A DNA stretch of 32,786 nt from Planctomycetota bacterium (GTDB taxonomy: Bacteria > Planctomycetota > Phycisphaerae > UBA1845). Position numbers and translations under genes: made by a program. Within the stretch, counting starts at the first letter, position 1. Each line of letters begins with the position of its first letter. Location of the stretch: NCBI GenBank assembly GCA_024278695.1, contig JAJRSR010000280.1, positions 1-32,786 of the forward strand, given 5' to 3'. Below the pieces are notes generated by a model. It was not told the DNA's origin. It made no database searches and saw nothing but the letters and a program-made list of their open reading frames with translations. Shown here in pieces: positions 23,681 through 31,197 of the stretch.

Positions 23681-25723
23681 TTACCCGCGTTTGCCGTGTG
23701 GTCTCGGTTTTGGCTTCACTTTCATCGGCTCAACCGCCACACGCGACACGCTCATCGCCGGCACGTCTTTGAGCTCTTGAATCTTGTCGCGCAGCTTGGC
23801 CGCCCGTTCAAACTCCAGCGCCTCGGCCGCCTCCAGCATCTCTTTTTCCAACGCCGCGATGAACTCCGTACGGTCAAGCGTAGCTTCGTCAACGTGGATG
23901 GCCTGCGCAGCCACCTTATGGGCCGTCACGAGCTCCTCCAGGCTTGATCGGATTTCCTTGAAGATCGTCTTCGGTGTGATGCCGTGTTTTGTATTGTGCG
24001 CTTTCTGAATCTCGCGACGTCGATTCGTCTCATCCATCGCCCGCTGCATACTCCCGGTGATCTTGTCGCCGTACAGAATCACCTCGGCGTTTACGTTTCG
24101 CGCGGTTCTCCCTATCGTTTGAACGAGCGACGTTTCACTCCGCAAGAAGCCTTCTTTGTCCGCGTCGAGAATCGCCACGAGTGACACCTCCGGCAAATCA
24201 AGCCCCTCACGCAGCAAGTTGATACCCACGAGTACGTCAAACTTGCCCTCGCGCAGCTCCTTCAAGATCGTCACGCGCTCGAGCGTGTCGATATCGGCAT
24301 GCATATACCGGCAGCGCATGCCCTCCCCTTCCATGTACTTTGACAAATCCTCGGCCAGCCGTTTCGTCAGCGTCGTCACGAGTGATCGCTCACCGGCCGC
24401 CGTCCGTTGCTGAACGCGCTGCATCAGGTCCGGAATCTGCCCGCGCGCGGGTACCACGGTAATCGGCGGATCGACCAACCCCGTCGGACGGATAATCTGC
24501 TCGACGACCTCCCCGCCGGTCTGTTCAAGCTCATACGGGCCGGGTGTGGCCGACACGAAGATCACCTGGTTCCACATCGCCTCAAACTCTTCGAACCGCA
24601 TCGGACGGTTATCCAGGCAGCTCGGCAGACGAAACCCATGCTCGACCAGCGTGAGCTTCCGAGCCCGGTCGCCGTTGTACATCGCGCGAATCTGCGGCAC
24701 GGTTGCATGGGATTCATCGAAGAATATCAGATAATCTTCCGAGAAATAGTCCACCAACGTATAAGGCTTCGCACCCGCCTCCGTGCCGTTGAGGTGGCGC
24801 GAATAGTTTTCGATCCCCGAGCAGTAGCCCACCTCGCGCAGCATCTCGACGTCGTATTTCGTGCGGGCCATGAGCCGCTGCGCCTCCAACAGCTTACCCA
24901 GCCGCCGAAACTTCTTGACTTGCAGGTCCAACTCTTCCAGGATCGATGCGGTCGCCGCGGCCACGCGCTCCTCCGGCATCACATAATGAACGGCTGGAAA
25001 GATGAAAATCTTGTCGTGCCGCCCTGTCGACTCGCCCGTGATGGGGTTGATGGTTTCCAGCTTTTCGATTTCATCGCCGAACATCTCAATGCGGTACGCA
25101 AACTGCTCATCAGCCGGGAACAGCTCGACGATGTCACCCCGAACACGAAACCCGCCACGTTTGAAGTCCATGTCGTTGCGCGAGTATTGCAGGTCCACAA
25201 ATCGTTTGAGCAGCTCATCGCGATCCGTTTCGTGCCCGACCTCCAGCACGATCACGCTGGCCTTGTAGTCGTCAGGGCTGCCCAAACCAAAGATGCACGA
25301 TACGCTCGATACGATCACAGCGTCGTTTCGCGAAACCAGCGTGCTCGTCGTGCTCAGGCGCAGCCGATCGAGATCATCATTGCGCGACGCATCTTTTTCG
25401 ATATAGATATCCCGCTGCGGGATGTACGCCTCCGGCTGGTAGTAGTCGTAGTAGCTGACAAAATACTCGACGGCGTTTTTTGGAAACAGCCCGCGAAACT
25501 CCTCATAAAGCTGAGCCGCAAGCGTCTTGTTGTGCGAGATGACCAGGGTCGGTCTGTTCAGCGCAGCGATGACGTTGGCCGCCGTGAACGTCTTGCCGGA
25601 ACCGGTCACACCGAGCAGACACTGATACTTCGACCCCGCACGCAAGGAGGCCGTAAGCTTTTCGATCGCGGCAGGCTGATCGCCCTGCGGCGTGAACGGA
25701 CTGACGAGTTCAAACTGACCCAA
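23681..25723 (-). CDS. uvrB: UvrABC excision nuclease subunit B
   Basis: 680 residues, the normal UvrB length, from TTG 25723 with GGAG 8 bases upstream; the ORF to 25861 gives a leader absent from UvrB. Nucleotide excision repair helicase that verifies damage handed over by UvrA and positions UvrC for incision. Motifs: [15 protein letters not shown] at the N-terminus, Walker A GVTGSGKT at 38-45, '[15 protein letters not shown]' beta-hairpin region, '[11 protein letters not shown]' (DEAD-like), '[10 protein letters not shown]', '[19 protein letters not shown]', and motif VI '[19 protein letters not shown]'. The C-terminal UVR motif '[27 protein letters not shown]' binds UvrC. It appears intact. 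The long + strand ORF 24407-25873 is a shadow of this gene. Confidence 0.97.
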   Translation of the reverse strand: MGQFELVSPFTPQGDQPAAIEKLTASLRAGSKYQCLLGVTGSGKTFTAANVIAALNRPTLVISHNKTLAAQLYEEFRGLFPKNAVEYFVSYYDYYQPEAYIPQRDIYIEKDASRNDDLDRLRLSTTSTLVSRNDAVIVSSVSCIFGLGSPDDYKASVIVLEVGHETDRDELLKRFVDLQYSRNDMDFKRGGFRVRGDIVELFPADEQFAYRIEMFGDEIEKLETINPITGESTGRHDKIFIFPAVHYVMPEERVAAATASILEELDLQVKKFRRLGKLLEAQRLMARTKYDVEMLREVGYCSGIENYSRHLNGTEAGAKPYTLVDYFSEDYLIFFDESHATVPQIRAMYNGDRARKLTLVEHGFRLPSCLDNRPMRFEEFEAMWNQVIFVSATPGPYELEQTGGEVVEQIIRPTGLVDPPITVVPARGQIPDLMQRVQQRTAAGERSLVTTLTKRLAEDLSKYMEGEGMRCRYMHADIDTLERVTILKELREGKFDVLVGINLLREGLDLPEVSLVAILDADKEGFLRSETSLVQTIGRTARNVNAEVILYGDKITGSMQRAMDETNRRREIQKAHNTKHGITPKTIFKEIRSSLEELVTAHKVAAQAIHVDEATLDRTEFIAALEKEMLEAAEALEFERAAKLRDKIQELKDVPAMSVSRVAVEPMKVKPKPRPHGKRG

Positions 25724-25914
25724 CGCGATAACTCCAAAACCTCGGACACCAGACCGCCCACGCTCGCCTCGAATGCTCCCGACGCAGAACCAGCGCCCGG
25801 TACCCAGCATCAAGTTCCCAGCCCCCCCGGCATCCATCGCCCGGAGACCAGCAACCGGCATCCCCCGTCTTGACGGCCGACCGGTGTCGATTGTACCCTA
25901 TCCGACGATCGCTA

Positions 25915-25987
25915 GCCCCCATCGTCTAGTGGCCCAGGATATCAGGTTCTCATCCTGAAGACAGGGGTTCGAGTCCCCTTGGGGGTG
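25915..25987 (+). tRNA. tRNA-Glu (anticodon CTC)
   Basis: A 73-base cloverleaf. Acceptor GCCCCCA pairs with TGGGGGT (first pair G-U), with discriminator G. The anticodon stem TCAGG/CCTGA carries loop TTCTCAT, giving anticodon CTC, which reads GAG. T-stem AGGGG/CCCCT carries loop TTCGAGT. CCA is not encoded. The surrounding G+C is normal for the window. Confidence 0.93.
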
Positions 25988-25994
25988 TTTATAG

Positions 25995-26028
25995 AAACGT
26001 CGGCGTCAGACAATGACGACCGGCGTTT
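25995..26028 (+). terminator. Terminator-like hairpin after tRNA-Glu
   Basis: AAACGTCGGCGTC, loop AGACAAT, then GACGACCGGCGTTT: a stem of about 12 pairs with one G-T pair and one bulged A, directly followed by TCTATT. It starts 7 bases beyond the tRNA 3' end, so it is the natural stop for the tRNA transcript. The T-tract is short. Confidence 0.55.
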
Positions 26029-26264
26029 TCTATTGTCAGGACATGAACTTACGTCGTTTGTCGCGTTCGGTTTGGCCGGGCTGCCATCTTTCCGTCGATT
26101 ACCATCCAACGCCCCTTTCTGCGGTGAAAAATCACCCGTAAAACACACGGGTGTACATGCTTTCGGCGGCTGGATGTCGTTCGTCCCGGTTGCCCTTAGA
26201 ACGTCCGATTGGCGGACCTCGGCGTTGTGTTCGGACCATATGGAGCCATGAGTCAGGAACAAGT

Positions 26265-26378
26265 CCGGACAACACCGTGAGGCTCACGGACCCCACTGCA
26301 CCATACTTGACCAAAGACCTGGACAACAACGTAGACCAAGCCGACCTCCAAACATCCAACGCTCTGGCGAATCCGTAA
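26265..26378 (+). pseudogene. Dockerin-like gene remnant
   Basis: The frame ending at TAA 26378 reads NTVRLTDPTAPYLTKDLDNNVDQADLQTSNALANP. The part DLDNNVDQADLQ...LANP looks like one EF-hand loop and helix of a planctomycete dockerin (D-x-D-x-D-x-V-D-x-x-D-L), with the loop shortened and no upstream coding body, signal or ribosome site. It is probably the tail of a decayed secreted protein. Chance resemblance is possible because only about 15 residues carry the signal. Confidence 0.35.
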
Positions 26379-26591
26379 CGATGGCCACGGAGCTGCCTCT
26401 GCCACGACACGCCGTCGTGCTGACGCTGAACCAACCTGCCACTTTACCGGCCAAGCAACTCGCGATTGTGCTTCGCGTTACGGATTACACCTCCCGCACG
26501 TGTCCATGCAGAATCTGTTGATGCAGAACCCCCCGTGCCCCAGTCGATGGGCACGAGTCTACCCGCCCCTGAAGCGTCACCTCGCTCCGGG

Positions 26592-26690
26592 ATGACGTTT
26601 CCAAAAAAAAGAAAACGCAATCGGCACAAAATCCGGAAATTATTTGGGAAAATTAGCAGATGGACGAAAAACGGCCCTGATGGGCGTTAG
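26592..26690 (+). CDS. Very small basic protein resembling the AURKAIP1/COX24 C-terminal domain
   Basis: 32 residues from ATG 26592: MTFPKKRKRNRHKIRKLFGK followed by ISRWTKNGPDGR. The pattern RK-x-N-x-H-K-x-R-K-L-x-x-K matches, from memory, the core of the mitochondrial COX24/AURKAIP1 domain (RRRKMNHHKYRKLVKKTR). Bacterial versions of that domain are tiny, very basic and probably ribosome-associated. The ORF-track version starts at 26466 with unrelated residues. The local sequence is A-rich on the + strand, unlike the GC-rich surroundings. No clear Shine-Dalgarno sequence (only CTCCGGG), which lowers confidence. Transcription converges with miaE, whose stop is 6 bases away. Confidence 0.5.
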   Translation: MTFPKKRKRNRHKIRKLFGKISRWTKNGPDGR

Positions 26691-26695
26691 AGCCA

Positions 26696-27331
26696 CTATG
26701 CGACGCCGCTGTGCATTGCCGGGCCAACGGGCTGGGCGGTGATGATCTCGACCTCTTGATCGAGGATTTCATCCCAGCGCTCATCCACGCCGGTGGCCTG
26801 GGGTAGTGAGTAGGCCAAATCGATAAACTGCTTGTAGTGCCCGGCTTCGGAGGCGTACAACCCGCCGTAAAGCTTCGCGAGCACCGGGTCGTCGCAGCGA
26901 TCTGCCAACACCGCGAACCGTTCGCACGAGCGGGCCTCGATCAGCGCGCTGACCATCAGCCGATCCATCAACTCGGCCGGTCCATGCCCCAGTCGAACCA
27001 AACCGCGAAGGTCGGCCGCGTACTGGCACCGGTGCTGTTTTTTGAGCCGCCCGCCGCGACGCGCGAGCAGCCGAGTCACCACGGCCAAGTGCTCCACCTC
27101 ATCGCGGGCGATGGCAGTCATGGCCGTGACCCAATTCACTGGCGGGTTCGGCTCGGGCCAGCGGTTGAGCAGTTCCAGCGCGTTGGCGGCCGCCTTCTTC
27201 TCCAGCCACGCATGATCGTTGAGCAGCACTAGCGGTTCTGCGAGAACCTGCCTCGCCCAGCGGATCGGTGTCCACCAGCGCAGCGGCAGCGTCTTTTTCA
27301 CGCCAGTCCTGTTGGGAGTCGCCTTGGCCAT
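26696..27331 (-). CDS. miaE: tRNA-(ms2io6A)-hydroxylase-like diiron protein
   Basis: 211 residues from ATG 27331 (MAKATPNRTGVKK); a GTG at 27358 is less likely because no Shine-Dalgarno sequence precedes it. It belongs to the ferritin-like diiron fold: 'LLNDHAWLEKKAAANALELLNRWP' brings the first Glu, 'TAIARDEVEHLAVVTRLLARRGG' the E-x-x-H pair, 'SALIEARSCERFAVLA' the next Glu residues, and 'LYASEAGHYKQFIDLA' the second E-x-x-H. MiaE hydroxylates the isopentenyl side chain of ms2i6A at position 37 of tRNAs that read UNN codons. All expected iron ligands are visible. The substrate tRNA modification depends on MiaA/MiaB, which are not in this window. Monocistronic. Confidence 0.88.
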   Translation of the reverse strand: MAKATPNRTGVKKTLPLRWWTPIRWARQVLAEPLVLLNDHAWLEKKAAANALELLNRWPEPNPPVNWVTAMTAIARDEVEHLAVVTRLLARRGGRLKKQHRCQYAADLRGLVRLGHGPAELMDRLMVSALIEARSCERFAVLADRCDDPVLAKLYGGLYASEAGHYKQFIDLAYSLPQATGVDERWDEILDQEVEIITAQPVGPAMHSGVA

Positions 27332-27784
27332 CGCGGTAGGATTGTGGTTCGACGGCACGGGCAGTGCAAGCCCGGTCGAATGCAGATGGCAAGATGAAGC
27401 GGGACGTCCCGGACACGGGGAAACCGAGATTTTGGACCTGTTTGGCGTGGTGGGGCTGGGATTTTTCGCCTTATGCTCGGATCAGGCCAACCACCAAGAC
27501 GGTCCTGGTTGCCGAGACCTTGGCGTCCGATTACGATGCGCCCGTGCGGGTGTTCGTTGGTGTTACGTCTGGAGACGACGTTTGGCGTTCGCACGGGTAG
27601 ATTGCCACCGCCCGGAAGGCTATAGTTATGGGGCGCTCGTAGCTCGCGGGTTGTACCTGCGGAGCGCTTCGGTGGTGTTTACCGATAAACCGGTACAGCC
27701 GCTTGGGACGCGTTCTATCGCGGCCGAAAGGTATGGGGCAGTGGGCTACCACCGATTGCCCCGGAACGACAAGGATAGCACAAC
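27332..27784. other. Divergent intergenic region between miaE and the secretin-N-like gene
   Basis: 453 bases without a supportable gene. ORFs 27219-27788 (+), 27298-27594 (-) and 27531-27833 (-) lack ribosome sites, overlap the flanking genes and have random-looking products. No clear hairpin or repeat seen. Promoters for both flanking genes must lie here. Confidence 0.5.
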
Positions 27785-28594
27785 ATGACGACAAAACTGT
27801 TTTCGTTGGCCGGTACGATCGTGCTTTGTTCAACGATAGCTGCGCCGGCTCAGACCGCGCTCACCGACAGCGTCCTGAACAAGCGCGTGCGCGATGGTGC
27901 CGCGGCGCTGCTGGCTCAACGCGTCGAGTCTGTCGATTGGGTCGAGACCACCTTCGAAGAGGTCATCGACTGGTTACGTGACCTTAGCGACGACAAGGTC
28001 AACATCATTCCGCGATGGACAGCCCTCGATGTGGACGGCGTTGGACGCGAGTCGTTGGTCACCCTCAAGCTGACGGATGCCTACGTTTACGAAATTCTGA
28101 ACGAAGTGCTGATCCAGCTTTCCGATGACGACACACTAGGCTATCACGCGTTGCGAAACAACCTCAAGATTTCCAGCAAGCAAGATTTCAACAAACGGCA
28201 GTACATGCGAATCTACGACGCCACTGATATCCTCAACCGTCCCCGCAACTTCGGCCAAGAGTCTCCCCAGATCGACCTACAACGCTCGCAAGTAGCCGGC
28301 GGCGGTGGTGGTCAATCGGTTTTCTCCGGCGGTAGTGGCGGTGGCGGCGGTGGCGGCTTGCGGGGCGGCAGGCAGTCGGAGCAGGAACTCGAAGACAAAC
28401 TCGAAGAAATACGGGTGATCATTCAGACCGCCATCGCCCCTTCCACATGGGCCATAACAAGCGGCCGCCGTAACGTTTCAGCGGCTCCGGCCGCAGGCCT
28501 AGGAACGATATCGATCTACAACAACTCATTGGTCATCTACGCCACCGCGGAGGTCCATGAGATGATCGCAGGGTATTTCGCTTTCGGCGGCTAG
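27785..28594 (+). CDS. Exported protein with a secretin-N/STN-like domain and Gly-rich linker
   Basis: 269 residues. ATG 27785 follows AAGGA with a 9-base spacer. Signal peptide MTTKLFSLAGTIVLCSTIAAPAQT. Residues about 50-125 ('DWVETTFEEVIDWLRDLSDDKVNIIPRW', 'ESLVTLKLTDAYVYEILNEVLIQL', 'NNLKISSKQD') have the beta-alpha-beta pattern of STN/secretin N0-type domains: 'voltlkltdapl.evL..il...gl' followed by a strand. A poly-Gly stretch (GGGGGQ...GGSGGGGGGGLRGG) then leads to 'LEEIRVIIQTAIAPSTWAI' and 'GTISIYNNSLVIYATAEVHEMI', another N-domain-like strand pair. There is no beta-barrel secretin domain, so it is not a full GspD. A periplasmic docking or scaffold role is possible. I recall planctomycete proteins of this make-up, with no function known. 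Confidence 0.78.
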   Translation: MTTKLFSLAGTIVLCSTIAAPAQTALTDSVLNKRVRDGAAALLAQRVESVDWVETTFEEVIDWLRDLSDDKVNIIPRWTALDVDGVGRESLVTLKLTDAYVYEILNEVLIQLSDDDTLGYHALRNNLKISSKQDFNKRQYMRIYDATDILNRPRNFGQESPQIDLQRSQVAGGGGGQSVFSGGSGGGGGGGLRGGRQSEQELEDKLEEIRVIIQTAIAPSTWAITSGRRNVSAAPAAGLGTISIYNNSLVIYATAEVHEMIAGYFAFGG

Positions 28595-28668
28595 TATTCT
28601 GTTCGCGCGCATGCTGCCGGAGGTTCGCTCTCACGGGCGCAACAAACGAATCAGGGTCGAGTGGGTTT

Positions 28669-28694
28669 TTCGCCGATGCTTAACAGGCGGCGAA
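28669..28694 (+). terminator. Hairpin between the secretin-N-like gene and proC
   Basis: TTCGCCG (28669-28675) is complementary to CGGCGAA (28688-28694), with a 12-base loop. It follows GTGGGTTT and is followed by TCTTCT. It could end the upstream transcript. The stem is short and the T-tract weak, so this is tentative. Confidence 0.3.
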
Positions 28695-28730
28695 TCTTCT
28701 ACTCGGCCCTGTTTTTGTTGATGAACGCTT

Positions 28731-29549
28731 ATGACCACGCAATACGAGATCGGCGTCCTCGGAGCCGGCAACGCGGCCGAGGGCATCGTCCACGGCATTC
28801 TCCGTAACTCCGTCCTTTTCGACGATCGCATGATCGCGTCCGACCCCCATGAAACCCGCCGCAAGGTCTTCGCCGACCGCTTCCACATTGCCGTAACCGA
28901 CGATAACCGCCGCCTCGTCGAGAACAGCTACATTGTCATCCTGGCCGTAAAACCACAACAGTTCGCCAGCGTATGCGACGGGGTGGCAGACCTCATGCGC
29001 GAGGATCACCTCATCGTGTCGATCATGGCCGGCGTCTCCACCAAGACCATCGAAGCGGCCTTCCCCGATCGCCACGTCCGAGTCGTCCGCGCCATGCCCA
29101 ACCTGCCGATCCATGTCGGTGCGGGGATGGCCGGCGTCTGCAAGGGTACCTACGCACAAGACGTCGACCTGCTTCGCGCCCAACGGATTTTTGAAGCGGG
29201 CGGACGGTGTATCGTCATCGAGGACGAAACGCAAATGGATGCCGTGACCGCGATCTCGGGCTCCGGACCGGCGTACTTCTATTACTTCGTCGAGGCGCTG
29301 ACCGAAGCGGGCACGAAGGCCGGACTCACCCAAGCCCAGGCTGATATTCTCGCCAAGCAGACCTGCCTCGGTGCCGCACGAATGATGATCGAGTCCGGTG
29401 AGCTGCCAAGCGAGCTTCGTAAGAAGGTCACCTCCCCGGGTGGTACAACTCAGGCTGCGCTCGAAGCAATGCGCGAAGCCAACGTGTTCGACAAGATCGT
29501 GGAAAGCGTCTTGGCCGCGTGGCGTCGAAGCCAAGAGCTAGGCCGGTAG
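28731..29549 (+). CDS. proC: Pyrroline-5-carboxylate reductase
   Basis: 272 residues, the normal length for ProC. It reduces delta1-pyrroline-5-carboxylate to proline with NADPH, the last step of proline synthesis. The N-terminal Rossmann motif is IGVLGAGNAAEGIVHGIL at about 7-24, 'ILAVKPQQF' is the usual ProC strand, and 'RAMPNLPIHVGAGMAG' is the central signature. The C-terminal helical dimerisation part has 'DAVTAISGSGPAYFYYFVEAL', 'AGLTQAQADILAKQTCLGAARMM', and 'VTSPGGTTQAALEAM', which includes the conserved SPGGTT. No Shine-Dalgarno sequence is obvious before ATG 28731. It ends 36 bases before the convergent glycosyltransferase gene. Confidence 0.96.
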   Translation: MTTQYEIGVLGAGNAAEGIVHGILRNSVLFDDRMIASDPHETRRKVFADRFHIAVTDDNRRLVENSYIVILAVKPQQFASVCDGVADLMREDHLIVSIMAGVSTKTIEAAFPDRHVRVVRAMPNLPIHVGAGMAGVCKGTYAQDVDLLRAQRIFEAGGRCIVIEDETQMDAVTAISGSGPAYFYYFVEALTEAGTKAGLTQAQADILAKQTCLGAARMMIESGELPSELRKKVTSPGGTTQAALEAMREANVFDKIVESVLAAWRRSQELGR

Positions 29550-29584
29550 GCATACGCCGGGGGGAAGTGCGAGCGATCGAAGCG

Positions 29585-30850
29585 CTACGCGACCGTCGGC
29601 ATGGCGCGGCTGCGCTGGGTATCGCTTACGGGCTTCGTCGCAGAAGCCATCGCCGTCGCGCGTTCGGTGCCATGTGCGTTCATAGACCTGCGATCCGTAT
29701 GGAAACGAATCAGATTCGCCACGAGCACAGTCACAAACATCTGCCCGATCGAAAACGCGATCAACCCGGCCAGCACCACCCGCGACCAATGAATCGCAAC
29801 GTAGCCGTCGGTAATGCGCGTCCAAACCCCCGGTCCGATCAGCGCAAGCAACACCGGCACCGCAGGAACTGCCGCGATCACCAACCCCGTAAACGAATAC
29901 GCACGGTCGAGCGTCTCGGCGGAAAAACTTCTTCGGGCCACGTCGGGCGTCCACAGGCGGTGCAAGTTCTCGCACAACACACTCGCGGATAGCAGCGTCA
30001 CCCCGGCGCTGCCAAGCAGCGAGCAGAAGAGCAACCGGTAGATCATATCTTCCCCGAGCCGCCCCGCGCGAAGCCACACCTCGACCGGGTGGACCGCCAG
30101 CAGCGTCATCACCGTCAGGCACAAACACGCCGACAACGCAAACAGCTTCGTCGGCCGCCACATCAAGGTCATCTCAAGAATCGTGCGGAGGAAACGAACG
30201 CCGTCACGAAGCACATGCAGCTTGGATTCTCCGATGCGCTCGGCGTAGGCCATAGGCCGCTCCACAATCTGCAACCGATCATCACTGAGCACGCGGGCAC
30301 TCATCGCCGGCGTGAAATGTAAGCCATCCGGCAGTGGGTAGAGTTGTTCCAACGCGCTGCGTCGAATCACCCGCATACCGCTGGCCGTGTCGCTGACGAC
30401 TCGGTTCGATAGCGCCGACAAGATCAACGCGTAGACCCGATTTCCCAACCGCCGGACGCGCGGCATCTCACTGCCCGCGCCAAGCCGCGAGCCAATCGCA
30501 ACGGCCGCGTTTTCCTTAACGATCGCCGTACAAAGCGTCGCGAAGAACTTCGGATCACAGGTACCGTCACCGTCAAGAAACGAAACGAGATCACCCGTGC
30601 CCTGACGAAACCCCTCTTTGATCGCCGCGCCATAGCCACGGTTGTGCTCAAACTCGATGAGCTTGACGCCATCATAGCTGGCCGCGATCTCTGCCGTGCG
30701 GTCGGTCGAGCCGTCACTCACCACGATCACCTCGACCGCATCGACCGGGCTGGCCGCAACGATGTGCTCGCGCGCCGCGAGCGTCCGCTCGATCGTCGAA
30801 CCGATCGCGTCCTCTTCGTTCAGCGCTGGAATGACAATGGTTAGTTTCAT
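29585..30850 (-). CDS. Family 2 glycosyltransferase with C-terminal membrane segments
   Basis: 421 residues from ATG 30850 (MKLTIVIPALNEEDAIGS), with GGGAA upstream; the ORF to 30922 is unneeded. The GT-A catalytic domain includes IPALNEE, 'EVIVVSDGSTDRTAEIA', 'FLDGDGTCDPKFF' (DxD-like metal site) and 'DTASGMRVIRRSAL'. It resembles dolichyl/undecaprenyl-phosphate sugar transferases. Four hydrophobic segments follow: 'KLFALSACLCLTVMTLLAVHP', 'LLFCSLLGSAGVTLLSASVLC', 'FTGLVIAAVPAVPVLLALIGPG', and 'VVLAGLIAFSIGQMFVTVLVANLI'. It probably transfers a sugar from a nucleotide donor to a polyprenyl phosphate at the inner membrane. The divergent neighbour is a GT-C-like membrane protein that could use such a lipid-linked sugar, an inference from synteny only. 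Confidence 0.88.
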   Translation of the reverse strand: MKLTIVIPALNEEDAIGSTIERTLAAREHIVAASPVDAVEVIVVSDGSTDRTAEIAASYDGVKLIEFEHNRGYGAAIKEGFRQGTGDLVSFLDGDGTCDPKFFATLCTAIVKENAAVAIGSRLGAGSEMPRVRRLGNRVYALILSALSNRVVSDTASGMRVIRRSALEQLYPLPDGLHFTPAMSARVLSDDRLQIVERPMAYAERIGESKLHVLRDGVRFLRTILEMTLMWRPTKLFALSACLCLTVMTLLAVHPVEVWLRAGRLGEDMIYRLLFCSLLGSAGVTLLSASVLCENLHRLWTPDVARRSFSAETLDRAYSFTGLVIAAVPAVPVLLALIGPGVWTRITDGYVAIHWSRVVLAGLIAFSIGQMFVTVLVANLIRFHTDRRSMNAHGTERATAMASATKPVSDTQRSRAMPTVA

Positions 30851-30954
30851 CGCTAGTTCCCATAATCTGTCGGTATTTGACCGCTCCGGCTTGAAGTGTT
30901 TCGCCCTCATATCATCCCACAAAGACGCGTGTTGACGCGCGAATCCCCTCTTAT

Positions 30955-30982
30955 GGGTGGCCCGTGGCTTTAGCCGTGGGGG
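30955..30982. repeat. REP-like palindromic repeat, left copy
   Basis: GGGTGG then CCCGTGGCTTTAGCCGTGGG: an almost self-complementary sequence centred on GGCTTTAGCC. Stem pairs include two G-T pairs. The next bases, GGGATACGAATCCC, form a second small hairpin. The same layout occurs in the diverged copy at 22502. Confidence 0.7.
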
Positions 30983-31064
30983 ATACGAATCCCTGGGACC
31001 GGCAAGAAGTGTTGTCGCAAGCAGCCCTGGGCAGTGTTTTTTGCCGCGACACCAATTCGACCTT

Positions 31065-31091
31065 CCCCACGGCTAAAGCCGTGGGGCACCC
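31065..31091. repeat. REP-like palindromic repeat, right copy (opposite orientation)
   Basis: CCCCACGGCT AA AGCCGTGGGG is a perfect 10-bp palindrome, followed by CACCC. Its complement (GGGTGCCCCACGGC...) matches the left copy at 30955, so the two units are inverted relative to each other with an 82-base gap. Such paired, inverted palindromes are how REP-type repeats usually occur. Confidence 0.7.
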
Positions 31092-31197
31092 GGGCAACAA
31101 CCGCAAACTCAACCAACCCCTAACGGCATCCGATAGGACCGATAACGGGGTGGCACGGAGCGTCCCCGGATAATGTGTCGGCGAAACGAGAACACCT

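Larger units (their letters stand above)
25988..26591. other. Gene-poor stretch downstream of tRNA-Glu
   Basis: 604 bases without a full gene. It holds the terminator hairpin, a 7-bp hairpin CACCCGT/ACGGGTG (26133-26153) and a short dockerin remnant (26265-26378). ORFs 25979 (overlaps the tRNA), 25942 and 26132 are shadows with random composition. Confidence 0.5.
30851..31197. other. Divergent intergenic region with a REP-like pair
   Basis: 347 bases between the two glycosyltransferase-type genes. The only recognisable content is the palindromic pair at 30955-30982 and 31065-31091. ORF 30964-31173 is formed by the repeat itself and is not a gene. Confidence 0.5.

Noticed and set aside
24407-25873. 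488-aa + strand ORF
   Set aside because: Antisense shadow of uvrB, which is certain; the product is Arg/His/Val-rich with no family resemblance.
25979-26251. 90-aa + strand ORF
   Set aside because: Starts inside the tRNA-Glu 3' end and crosses the terminator hairpin.
27219-27788. 189-aa + strand ORF between miaE and the secretin-N-like gene
   Set aside because: Overlaps the miaE start and the next gene, has no ribosome site, and the protein looks random.
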